A stretch of 64,000 nt of DNA from Miscanthus floridulus (Eukaryota; Streptophyta; Magnoliopsida; Poales; Poaceae): assembly GCF_019320115.1 (NCBI RefSeq), contig NC_089594.1, positions 20,010,262 to 20,074,261 of the forward strand. The letters are read 5' to 3'. Below, one piece after another: positions 47,803 through 58,497 of this stretch. Within the stretch, counting starts at the first letter, position 1, and each line of letters starts with the position of its first letter. The notes beneath the pieces were generated by a model. The model was not told where the DNA came from. It did not search any database and was given only the letters and a program-made list of their open reading frames with translations. A program made the translations under genes and the position numbers.

Positions 47803-48289
47803 TTAAAGTACCCCACTTTGGAGCCTTGTATCTCTCCAACCAGACCGAATAAGACTTTGAACCTTAAAGAAAAGTTGTAGTACTCATATAGATCTACAAC
47901 TTTTGTTACTACATTTTGTGCCAGAACTAAACAGATCAGGAGATACGAAAGGACAAAAATTTATGTTCAGTCGCGTTTTTGGGGTAGAATTGAGTTTTGA
48001 ATCTCATTGAACAGGTAGCTCGGCGTGGTGAGACTACACGCCGAGGTTCGGCCTCCGGCGTTGGCTGACACGACGCCGACGTAGTGGGCCCCATGCGCCA
48101 CCGTGTCGCCGTCGACCGGGGTCGTCCGTGACGTGGCAAGACCTCGGCGTCGTGTCAGTCGACGCCGACCCTCATACCTCGGCGTCATGTCCTAAGACGT
48201 CTAAAAACGGTCTATTTTCAGAAAACGTTTTGGCAGTGGTCTTTTTCTAAAAAATGTTTTAAAAAAGGACCAAAATACAAAAATATCAC
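47803..48289 (-). repeat. Right TIR of the MULE
   Basis: Inverted copy of 43211-43697, ending CCAAAATACAAAAATATCAC next to the GCCTGTTTG duplication. Confidence 0.9.
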
Positions 48290-48298
48290 GCCTGTTTG

Positions 48299-49420
48299 GA
48301 GGTCGAAGCTAGGAAGCCACCAACCACCCTCTAGCCTGGCTATTGAAAAACGTAGGAGCTGGCCGTGCTTTGGGAGCCAGGCTTGACTAAGCCCTCTTCC
48401 GGTCTCGTCACCGCTCGGACCGTTGTGCTCTCCTCCTCCACCCTCCACGCGCACCGTCGTCCTCCACGCTCCCGTGCGCGCCATGGTTGAAGGTGCACCA
48501 AATCTCGTTGATGGGGGATGAACGCGAGCAGCCTCGCTGGAGTAGAGCTGCTCCACCATGGTCTTGCCCACGCGTGTGGATGTCCTCCTCCACCCTGCCT
48601 CTCGCACGCGCCATGGTTGAAGGTGCGCCGGATCTCGTTGCCGGGGATGAACGCGAGCAGCCTCGCGCGGAGTCGAGGTGCTCCACCATGGTCTTGCCCG
48701 TGGGGTGGACGTCCCCCTCCTCGATGAGCTTGACTCGGTGGCGGATGAACCCGTAGGCGGCGAGGTGTACGATGAAGAGGACGCTGGCTCCCTAGCTTGG
48801 CTGGTGTCGTGACGGAGCTTGACTCGGTACGGGTTCGTGCAGCTGCTGGGCACCGTGGCCAGCGTGGTGACGAAGCATGCCTGCGAGGAGGCGGAGGTCC
48901 TGGTGGCCGAGGGCGGCGTGGAGGAGTGTGTCTTCACGGAGCTCTACCGCGTGCTCCGCCTGGTGGAGATGGACGTCGAGATGGTGAAGGCCCTCTGCTT
49001 GGCGGCAGCCAGCTACTTGAACAGCGCGTTGGGCGGGCCCACCATACCCTGGTCTTGCTGTGCTTTGTCGTGGTGCTGCCGTGCTCGCCGTGCTAGCCCT
49101 GTCGTGCTTGCCTTGCTCGCCCCGCTGCTCGTCGTACTCGCACTGCTCGCCTTGCTGCGGCCGTGTGCCGTGCTCACCGAGGATGTCCACCACTTGTTCA
49201 ACGAAATGACTAAAAGGGGTAGCCTTACCAATTATGAGAAGGGGTGACTCTACAAAACAAACCAGTCAACAAAACACATCCTGGACCTAGCCATGCTTAA
49301 ACAGTACAGACAACCAAACAACCAGGAATTGACTCGGTGGGTGCAGGCTAAGACTGCCCAGGCTTAGAAGCTAGCTAGGCTAGAAACAAGCCATGAAACC
49401 GAACACACGACACACCCTTA
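48299..49420. other. GC-rich fragments of an unrecognised gene
   Basis: The region is GC-rich and has long open frames on both strands. One + strand frame (48819-49247) begins MTRYGFVQLLGTVASVVTKH and one - strand frame (48937-48218) is Ser/Arg-rich. I recognise neither. A segment with CCATGGTTGAAGGTGC and CGATGAACGCGAGCAGCCTC-like blocks is duplicated in tandem (about 48482-48597 and 48611-48715). It may be captured gene sequence in the element into which the MULE inserted. Confidence 0.35.
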
Positions 49421-49883
49421 TATGTCCAATTCCGTCTCTCCATCCTCTCGCTCTCCACACGGACAACAGCAAAGTTGAGTGGCATCTACTAATTGTGTGG
49501 AGAAGGTGTTGATTAGTCTAAGGACTACTATACTAACGTGTAAAATAAATAAGGACACAAGAAAACTTTAAGTTGTGCTGTTTTGCAGACATAGTGCACG
49601 TATGATTTATTAGTGTGTATGAAGAGGATGGAACAATGGATGCATTTGTTTCCTTCTCCTTTGGGTCCTTCAACCTTCTGGGCCGACGGGTGTAGCCTAA
49701 TGCTGCTGCATTTAAACTCGGGAAACTGTAAGTAAGTACGTGGCACTTGACAGTACGTTCAATCAAAGCCCCAAAAACAGTATGTAGTGTCTCACACGTC
49801 ACAAACGATGCTAGGCTTTTTGGTCGATTATTATATACATTGTTCGGTATATCTATTAAATAATGCGTCAATTTACAACAGAC

Positions 49884-49965
49884 GTCGATATGTCCGAGTG
49901 GCTAAGGAGACAGACTTGAAATCTGTTGGGCTTCGCCCGTGCAGGTTCCAACCCTGCTGTCGACG
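49884..49965 (+). tRNA. tRNA-Ser (anticodon UGA)
   Basis: An 82-nt cloverleaf with acceptor stem GTCGATA pairing TGTCGAC and discriminator G. The D-arm lies around GAGTGGCTAAGG. Anticodon stem-loop AGACTTGAAATCT has anticodon TGA, and the long variable arm GGGCTTCGCCC is diagnostic of class II serine tRNA. The T-stem is GCAGG/CCTGC. The T-loop reads TTCCAAC, with C at the position normally held by a purine (TTCGAAC), which also weakens the internal B box. A TTTTT pol III terminator follows at 49966-49970. No intron and no encoded CCA, as expected for a plant nuclear gene. It could be a functional gene or a slightly decayed copy. Confidence 0.93.
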
Positions 49966-49970
49966 TTTTT

Positions 49971-51174
49971 ACCTTTTATTTTTGAGTCATGGAGTAGGCC
50001 AATTGGCGCACTGGGCCGAGGAAGACTCGTTGGTGGGCCAGCTATGGAAAGGAGGGGGAGAGGGCCAAGGAAAGGCTAGGCCGAAGTACTAAAAAAGAGG
50101 ACTCTACTAGGGCTTTCAAAGGGGTTTAATTAACTCCAAATCAAAGCTAAACAAAAGGAAAAGATATCATACACTTATATGCAATACGTAGATATGGGTG
50201 CACACATTAAATTAGAAACTTTCTATTGTGTGATAGGGAGGGACAACAAGGTTTAGGTTTCAGACAGAATGTAATAAGTTTAAATTGAATTTGAGTGGTA
50301 GCTCGAATTCAATCTCATTTTATTTTTGGAGGAAAAATAAATTGGTTTTAATTTATATTAAAACTTGCCTCGGTCACCATCTTAGTCTGGAAATTTTATG
50401 TTGCAAATCTGAAACAGGTAGATGAACGGAAAGATTTTACTTAGGTTTGACCTATTCACTATGTGCAACACGCATTGCACAAAATAATTTAAAATGTTGG
50501 TATTTTTGTAATGACGACACATAAAACACACGGATTGTTACAAATAATGAAGAAGAACCCTCTTTCTCTTCAAGTGAGTATGGGTATCCAAGAGTCCGAC
50601 CCTGAGCCAAATCGATAGCCATATTATCTAGAAGAAGCAATTTGGGATCGCAGATACTCAATTATTGTTGAGGGCAAAAGAGTTCGCTTCAAGAAGAGGG
50701 TCAAGGAACCAAGAAGGGATGGGGCTTGCATAGCAATTCTAGAGTGGACGAGTGGTTAAGACACATGCTCAAGTTAAAGTGGTGAGTCAATCAAAGACTT
50801 CACCACCCGCTCCCCCAACCATGCCTCTTCACCAAGTCATCACCAACATGCCTAATGGCTATGGGTAAGAAAATCAATGTATGTAATGACTCTCGATGAC
50901 GAAGAGTCCTACTTGACTTGCTCTGTGAACAAGAGAGGTTTTTGAAGAAAGAAACTAAAGAAATTAAGGCCCTTTAAGCAATTTAAGAACTCAATGTTAC
51001 CTTTGTCTATCGTTATGAGTCATATCTTAATAGATTCAATTTGTTAGACAATGAGCATTATGAGCTCAAATCAAAATTTAAGTCTTAATGCAAATGGGCC
51101 TCTTTTATGCATGGATCAATCTACCTATTGCTCAATTCCTTCAAAGGAGGTGATTGTCGATGTTTCACCACCGA
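49971..51174. other. Spacer with a possible copia gag remnant
   Basis: Mostly AT-rich. The stretch about 50860-51100 reads in broken + strand frames like gag-type coding of copia elements (DDEESYLTCLVNKRE, then repeated Leu/Ser/Asn-rich segments such as NEHYELKSKFKS). It has stops and frameshifts. I see no LTR pair. The rest has no feature. Confidence 0.35.
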
Positions 51175-51719
51175 TAGCCTGCCACGGGGGTACCCGGGGC
51201 AGTTTGTTCGGGCTTCGGCGTATGCAGAACTCGACGGTAAACGTAAGAGACAGTCGATTTATCCTGGTTCGGGCCCTCGACCGTGATCGAGTAACAGCCC
51301 TACGTCCAGTCAGCGTTAGCGTTTGCGTTGGATTGATTGTAAAGTGTTGCGTTATCTAAGTCCCTTTTCCAGGAACTCCACCCTCCTTTATATAGTCAGG
51401 AGGCCAGAGTCCTACAGCCTGTTCGGGAGGCCGTAAACGATCGTGGATTATTTACTGCTGGCTGGTTTGGTGTGAGAGAAAAACACTGTTTCCGGCTGGA
51501 AATTTACGATCGTTTACGAGCAAGCGAACAGGCGGCTAGTCGGTTTACAATGAGAGTTCCTAGTAGAATTACAGAATAATACTACTACTAAGATTACATA
51601 GAAAGAATCCTAGTTAGACTAGATCTTCTCCCTTTTCTGTTGGGTATCCCGTGGGTCCCGTATCGACAAGCCCCCGAGCACTTCATGGTTGAGCTCAGGA
51701 AGCCTCATCTTGTTCCTTC
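51175..51719. mobile_element. LTR-like repeat carrying a MITE
   Basis: The block with GATTTATCCTGGTTCGGGCC, GAGTAACAGCCCTACGTCC and TTTATATAGTCAGGAGGC resembles LTR-type repeats common in panicoid grasses. It is interrupted by the MITE at 51417-51533. No coding part is attached. The ends are not defined. Confidence 0.4.
51417..51533. mobile_element. 117-bp MITE with 28-bp TIRs
   Basis: It starts GCCTGTTCGGGAGGCCGTAA and, on the other strand, starts GCCTGTTCGCTTGCTCGTAA. Both then read ACGATCGT, giving a TIR of about 28 bp. The centre contains GTGTGAGAGAAAAACACTGT, a hallmark of the widespread hAT MITEs of grasses. No convincing target duplication. Confidence 0.75.
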
Positions 51720-52600
51720 CACTAGTAGAGAACAGACCTTTGATCCTCGGCCAAAATGGGCTGTAGTCCCGGAATTTTTTGTCCCCGAGACTAGAAATAC
51801 CTTTAGTCCCGGTTGGAGGCTCCAACCGGGACTAAAGGTCCCTGCCCAACGGCTACTGCGCCAGACAGAGGTGGCAGGGACCTTTAGTCCCGGTTGGAGC
51901 CTCCAACCGGGACTAAAGGTATACTTTTACTCCCGGTTGGTGGATCCAACCGGGAGTAAAGGTCTACTCCCGGGCCATGGCTGCGCCCGGGGTTGGAAAG
52001 TTACCTTTAGTCCCGGTTGGATCCACCAACCGGGACTAAAGGTCCCCCCTTTATATATCGGCCGTCTCCTTCTTCCTCCCCGAGCCCGAGCTCAGCGTAT
52101 TTTGAAGCTCACTGCAGTAGTGTTCTTGCTTCCTCCCTCCCTCCATTGTTCCTCCATCTATTCTTCGATTCCTCCGTCGATTTCTTTGATTTCTCCGTCG
52201 ATTCTTCAGTTGTAAAGGTTACCAATCTCATACTCTCATTTTTCACCATTGTCTTATCTCATTTTGTTCACTATATATATATATGGTTCTTTATTGTGGT
52301 TTTTTTTTCATTTGTAAGCAATTTGAGCTCAAAATCACTTCAAGCTTGCATATTTACATGAAAGAAGGTTAAAGTAGCTAGTTGAACTTGCGGACCGTGT
52401 TCATCTCGGCGACCATGTTCTCTGCCGAGCGGTAACGGACGTCAATGAGGAGCTTTGATTCTACGAGGGAGAGCGGCAACGGTCGTGGAAGACCGTGTTC
52501 CCTTCCTTGTAGAATCGGAGCTCTTCCTTGACCAAGTACGGTGCCGTCCGGTGGAGAAATGCTCGATGTTAGTTTGATTTGGTGTCATGGGCAAAAATTG
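51720..52600 (+). mobile_element. Truncated CACTA end (element 3)
   Basis: It starts CACTAGTAGAGAACAGACC. Paired subterminal repeats CCTTTAGTCCCGGTTGG / CCAACCGGGACTAAAGG follow (51800-52045). These are typical of one well-known grass CACTA family. A TTTATATATCGGCCG promoter (about 52049) and a pyrimidine-rich leader follow. No matching right end is visible, so only one end of the element survives here. The right limit is approximate. Confidence 0.75.
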
Positions 52601-52863
52601 CACATCCATGCATGGGATAAGGGTTAGAAAAATGAATAAGAGGGTGATTTAAGCCAAGAAATTGGTCAACGATAGCTATAAATAAGAAGATAGTACTGAT
52701 TCATATAGCGAGAACGCATAAAGAGAAAACAACTACCCTAAAATAATAAAAAAATCATGTAATAAAACATGAATATCACAGTGAAAAAGCTAGCATAAAT
52801 GAACTATTCTAATATTTGTATATGTAGTACTTTATAGAGCTCTAGCATTTCAATTTATGTAGT
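52601..52863. other. AT-rich spacer
   Basis: No feature recognised between the truncated CACTA end and the small CACTA element. Confidence 0.5.
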
Positions 52864-52866
52864 CAT

Positions 52867-53162
52867 CACTACAAGAACAAAAGATGGTACCTCACTCCAA
52901 AAATTATTCCATATTTTTCACATACCAATAATGGCCCCGTCCGGCTGACCTTATATCCAGCTTATTCGCCTTCTTTTTTCAGCCGAAACAGTATTTTTCT
53001 CTCACAACAATTCAGCCGAAATAGTATTTTTCAGCCAAGTTTCAGCAAGCCAAACATGACCAATAGCCTCAAAAAGACATCAGCGAGCAATTTGGACAGC
53101 TATAGACATCCACAGGCTGCTTTACTATAGGGGCGCAGCAAAGCTGCGCCTGTTTTCTAGTG
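52867..53162. mobile_element. Miniature CACTA element with a nested MITE
   Basis: It starts CACTACAAGAACAAAAG and ends GTTTTCTAGTG, with target duplication CAT at 52864-52866 and 53163-53165. Length 296 bp including an internal hAT-type MITE at about 52933-53062 (GGCCCCGTCCGGCTG .. AGCCAAACATGACC, with TTTTTCTCTCACAACAATTC). An inverted repeat GGCGCAGCAAAGCTGCGCC sits near the right end and may be its subterminal motif. No coding capacity. Confidence 0.75.
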
Positions 53163-53165
53163 CAT

Positions 53166-54162
53166 AAATCATAAAGCTGTAGTCTATAGGCTCTAGCTTT
53201 GTATTTTATTTTTATTTTACTTTTTCAGCTAAGCTGGCCAAGCTATGCTACCAATATAAATCGCCAGTTGCATTGTACAAATTAAGAAGGAGATATCTGA
53301 TGTTAACACCATAGGAAAAATTGTAGCGTATTAGCATATATGATGTCAACACAACACTGATACAAATTCACGTGTAACAAACACAAATTCACATATGTCT
53401 GCTACACAAATTCACATAGGTGTAAAATATTCTGCTACTTAATTTATTTTTTCTGATGAAACAAGTTTCACATGAACGTATTTATAGTGATTATTTTCAT
53501 AATGTTAGATTTTGATTTAAACCCCTACTTTTTTTCAATGAGCTTAATTTTGCGGACATTCACATGTAAATCTGATTAAGAATGGGGCCAAAACATAAAA
53601 TCTGCACCATGTGGCTGCCTCGCCTAACTAACCAGAACGCAGATAGATATCTAGTTATAGAAGTAGTCAATTTGTTGTTAAACATACTATACTACTCTCT
53701 CTGAACAAGCATGCATACATATCATCACCATTGATTAATTGATCAAGCTAAGTCCCATATATCACCACGAGAACTACAATTTAGTTGCCACTCAATTTTA
53801 TCTGTTAATCAAGTTAAACGACAAGTGCATACGTATATTTGTAAAGTATATATGCTTGTTCTTAGTTTAGAGGAAAATCTTGTCATGCCTAATACCGTAA
53901 GTGATTCTTCATGCGGGAGTACGTGTAGTATCATCAAAAATGGTTCGTGACCTGCTGATAGGCAGCTTGCCTACTATAGACAGCGATCTTGCCTACTTTA
54001 AATAAAAAAGGATGAAGTAGACAAAAGCTGATACATTCATTACTGAAACAAACCGATCGACATGTGAACACATCGAGCTGAGACAACACAATGACTTCAC
54101 AATTTTGCAGAAACAAAAAAAAAATAGAAATAAAGCCATGTAGTTGCTGAACGTGACTCAAG
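53166..54162. other. AT-rich spacer
   Basis: No gene, RNA or repeat recognised. It contains short repeats of ACAAATTCACAT (53370-53415). Confidence 0.5.
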
Positions 54163-54189
54163 AAACACTACTACATAATCAATTTTTAT

Positions 54190-54385
54190 GGGCGGCTCGT
54201 AACCCTTTGTAGGGGCGGTTTGGCCAGCCGCCCCTACCGAACCGTCTCTACAAATCATGCATTTGTAGGGGCGGTTCCCAGGCCGCCCCTACAAACCGAT
54301 TTGCAGGGGCGGCTGTAGTACCAGCCGCCCCTACAAATACCTATTTGTAGAGGCGGCTCAATCTAGAACCGGCCCTACAGTACGT
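54190..54385. repeat. Left subterminal repeats of CACTA 4
   Basis: Inverted copies of TTGTAGGGGCGG and CCGCCCCTACAAA around short cores. A tandem array with CGCGTTGCCGAACGCCC and GCGACCAACGTTC follows at 54420-54575 (three to four units of about 52 bp). Confidence 0.9.
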
Positions 54386-54675
54386 TTTCCCTCCAAAAAA
54401 ATTCAAATTTACAATTTAAAATCGCGTTGTCGAACGCCCTGCGACCAACGTTCCGAACCGTGTTCGCGTTGCCGAACGCCCCGCGACCAACATTCTAAAC
54501 CGCGTTCGCGTTGCCGAACGCCCTGCGACCAACGTTCCGAAGCGCGTTGGCGTTGCCGAACGCCCCGCGACCGTGACTACAAGCACAAGAGTATTATATA
54601 AACTACAATTACAAGTTCAATTCACAAGAATATATATAATCCATCATTAAATATACAAATTCCATACACATTGTT

Positions 54676-57600
54676 ATCAACGTCCTAGAGCTAGCCTTTC
54701 AGTCTCACGAAGATGTTGGTACTGAGGATTTCTACCTAAGTCAGACTCTCGGTCATGATAGGCGCCTCTGACGTGTACAATCTGGTCTAATATGAAGTTG
54801 CAAAGGTCTCCGACGAGCTCTAAGAGTTGGTCATCCTTGTATGGGTCTCTTTTCATTCCTTTCTCTTCTTTCCACTACAAGAGAACAAGTTTCGGTTTAG
54901 TATTTCATACCATGTACGAAGTTTTTATACTACGGGTGAAGAGATTCAAACTTACCCTTAAGGGGTGTCTCATGTAGGCACCGGTGTTACTCATCATAGA
55001 ACATATATAGTATCCACAATGTACACTCTCAGGCTTCTGCTTGGGGCACTGTTTGTTTTGCATATGAAAATATTAAGTAATGCTTTTGACAGCCATGTAA
55101 TAGAGTACTGAAGAAGTAAGTTACATTTACCGCACATAGTGTTTTTATAGCCTGTTTTTCCTTCCTTGCTGGATCATGCCTTCCATGATGATTAGTGACA
55201 TAGAACCTAAATGCCCAGTTCGAATTATTTTAGAAAATACAACTTGTTAGTATCCAAAAGTGAACATTACAAGTATGTATACAAATATATAAGCTAATGA
55301 GGATTGTCGATATGTATACGTCTTGAGAATCGATATGAAGTCTTTGTATGTCACCGGGTCCCTATCTATTGAATCAAAGACCCATGCCATGCTCCTCCCG
55401 ACATCGACGGCTATACAAATCCAGTCATTGCTATATGGATTTAATCATAGAACTAGATAAGCTCTTTTGCATCGAATAAAATATATCGAACAAAGCTTTA
55501 AGTATAGAGTTGAACTTACTCAAAGTTGTATGGTAGCCATATAGTAGAGTGTTGTTGGAGATTTTTGAAAGCTAGGGCAATGTATGCCGCCACCTTAAGG
55601 GACTCTTCCCTTAGTTTTGCTGTACGGATGCGCTCTTTCTCCCGAAGAATCTTTGCAGCAGCTAGCTCTTTAGCATCCAGTGTCCACTGTTTAGGGTAAT
55701 TAAAATTTGTTTGGGCTATAGCTTGAGGGTCTAGATACCCAACTTTCACACTTGGCATTTGTTTGACAATGTGCCCTTGCATTCTACAAATCATGGCGTG
55801 GGTTAGTTAGAACAAAATTCAAATATTACATTCATATCATATCGGGAGGACAAGGACTTACAGGCACCACGTGTGAATTAGATTCATCTCCATTTTCCCA
55901 GGTGAAAGCATGTGTGCATGTCATTAAAGTCAAAGACAATTTTCCCAGCTGGGCTTCCAAATGTGCCGGTGGGGAAGCATGCTTGTATGAGATCTATGCT
56001 CGTTGGGAGAACACGCAAGTACCAATCATGGAACCTTCTCATTCCAAGTGGTAGGCGCTGGATGTTCCGGTTTGGTAGGAAGGGCTTGCCTCTTTCATAT
56101 GTTTTCGGGCAATCCTTTGACCATTTGATGGCATCAACATTTGGATACTGCTTTGCAATTTGTTGGAGTTTGCTAGTGACGGCCTCCTCAAAACCCCATG
56201 ATGGGACTTTTTTAACTTGGTTCTCAGGCTTGAACTGGTCATGGGAAAACCACTTCGACACTGACGAGACGTCTTTGATCAGAACATAAACTGGCCTTCT
56301 GGTGATTGGATGCTTCTTTCAAAGTTCCCATTTAGGCACGTCCTCATCTTCTTGTGCATCACCTTCTTCAGGAGGCACTCGTTGTTCATGTATCGGCTGT
56401 GCTTGTTGAGAAGACTATGGTATCTCATCATGCACTTGCTCGGTACGAGCTGGAGAAGGTTGTGGCATCTCATTAGTCACATGCTCGCTAGGAGGCGGGG
56501 AAGAATGTGGCATCTCCGGAATGTGGTGGTCATGAGACGGTGAAAATATCTCCCCGACCTCAACAACTCGCTCCAAATTTGGGAGAGGGGGAGGCGGCGA
56601 AGAAGTAGTCAATATAATGTCCTGTTTGTGCCAGAGGATGAACTGCCCCATAATGTCTCCGAGTAACACCAGCCCCTCAGGAGTTGCGTAGTCTATCCTC
56701 CACTACATTAACTCGGGCTTCACTATATGCACCTCGACCCTAGTGTAGTCCGGTGGTATCTTATTATTGTGGTGTAAGCCATCGGGAGGATGTGCCACAC
56801 CCGTTGCCACCTCCATCACAGTGTTCTGCCGACCGCTGAGAAACACCAAGGTGCAACTAGTTGGTTCCCGTATGCGATCGATGGGGGTTGTGGCTGCAGT
56901 GGAACCTTGGCTGCTAGGAACTTTCGGAGGGCTGCCAACTAATGCTAGTTCTCCCGGTGGCATCACTAAGATTCGTGGCTCCGTAGATAGTCCTTGCTCC
57001 TCCAGCGCCTTCGCAACTAGAGCCTTCACTTGGAGCTCAAGACTAGTCTCCCGGTCTCTGCCATGTTTCTTGTACATGTGCCTGTCCTCTTCAAATCCTT
57101 GCTTCTAGGTCATCCTTTTCCCTAGCCCCCTGGTGCGGCCTGTGTGCTCCTTGTTTCCTAAGCCAAGGCTAAGTTCGTCCCTCTCTCTAGAAGGATTGAA
57201 TGAGCCCTTCTCCTTGTCTTCAGTATATTTCAATATCCTTGATACTGCCTCTTAGGTCTCCGGCTTATCAAACTTAAGATTATCGCCGGATGATTATGTA
57301 CTCCTCGCATATATCCAATTCCTTGAGCGTACTTTCAAATTCGTCACATCGATATTCCCAGCAGCTGCGGCCTCTTCGTCCATTTTCCTAAACTGCTCTT
57401 CCTTGGTATAGTAGCCACTGGGGCCTAGATGATGGTGGTGTTTGTTCCTCTTTGCTTGCTTAGTGTTACGGGCACTGAGCTCCAATGCCTCCGGTAAAGT
57501 CTTTTGAGCCATGAGCTCCTCCCATTGACTAGGAGTTATTTTGCCAAACTCATTGAAGGGAGTTAACCCCTTTTGGATATACTTCATGTTGAGCTCTGAC

Positions 57601-58497
57601 CTCCAACATCGGAATGACTCTCCCATCATCCTGAAAGCATTTTTTACCAATTCGTGCTTACCCTCTAGAAATCTAAAATTGAGCTTCAGCTGCCTATCCC
57701 ATGGTGCATTCTTTGTGTTCTCTAGTACCTCTTTCCAGTTAGGGATTGCTGGGTTCAATTTATCTCTTACTAGGGCCCCGATCGCATTACGGAATTGTCC
57801 TCTTAATTCCTTCAGCTCAAGGATCTCCCCTGCTGGCCCGACCTCCGTTATCACATAGCATGCCTTATCTGGATATAGATTTCCTTTTCTATCCCCTCGT
57901 TTCCTCTTAGGCTTGGTAGTCGTGGTTGTGTCTTGAGGTTGTGGACCAGAGGCATCATGATCCATCTCTGTGGTTGTTGTATCTGCTCTCCTTTCCTCTA
58001 CTCCGTCTTGTCCAGCGAGATGTCGCGGACGTCGACGTCGTCTTTTCTGAGTTTTAGGAGGGACTTGTATATACGATAGGTCAAAGTGTTAGCAGAGGTA
58101 ACACAGCCAAAGCTTTAGCAAAATTTACAAGCTAAGGCTTTTTCCCTACCTCCTCGTTCGGGTCAAAATCCTTGTCCAAATCTTCCTCCATTGGCCTCCT
58201 TCTGGCTTCACGTGGGAAAGGATCCTTGGGACTTACATATCCCTCTTCTGAGTCCTCATCATCATCATCATCATCATCATCATCAACTTCTTCGCCTTCA
58301 GCAGCCTCTCCTGCTCTTCCTTCTGCTCCCCCTTCCTCCTCGTCACATTGCTCCTGAGTAAGCATCACTTCTCGATCCTTTTCTACCTCGTTATCGAACT
58401 ATTCCTGAGTAAGCTGGTCTTCTAGTGCTTGCTCCTCATAGGTTGGCTGCTCATCATGCTCGGGGCATCGAGCTGCCCTGTCTGGTGTCTGCGACAT
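54676..58497 (-). pseudogene. CACTA 4 second gene (Transposase_24 plus Ulp1-like tail)
   Basis: It starts MSQTPDRAARCPEHDEQ at 58497 and ends LALGR* at 54676-54678. The N-terminal exons are acidic, with a poly-Asp run from a TCA/TGA triplet repeat at 58257-58285. The exon 57965-57294 holds the core: NAPWDRQLKLNFRFLEGKH, MMGESFRCWRSELNMKY. A Pro-rich region, the conserved PKTYERGKPFLPNRNIQRL region (56261-55884) and a C-terminal Ulp1-like domain (about 55500-54900) follow, with WICIAVDVGRSMAWVFDS and CPKQKPESVHCGYYICSMM. The Cys is present, but Asp stands before the Trp where His is usual. In-frame stops lie near 58398 and at 57252-57254, 57105-57107, 56703-56705, 56415-56417 and 56319-56321, in otherwise continuous frames. 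Decayed. Confidence 0.75.

Larger units (their letters stand above)
43211..48289. mobile_element. Mutator-like element with long TIRs
   Basis: Both ends begin GTGATATTTTTGTATTTTGG. A 9-bp target duplication GCCTGTTTG, the size typical for MULEs, is at 43202-43210 and 48290-48298. Length 5,079 bp. The TIRs are about 490 bp and about 97 percent alike by eye. The interior carries no MULE transposase. It holds a promoter-like fragment (44127-44340) and a truncated gypsy retrotransposon (45285-47762). It is therefore a non-autonomous, Pack-MULE-like element. Confidence 0.9.

Noticed and set aside
48792..49247. A working protein gene in the GC-rich region
   Set aside because: Overlapping frames on both strands, a tandem duplication inside it, and no recognisable domain. 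Listed only as an unrecognised fragment.
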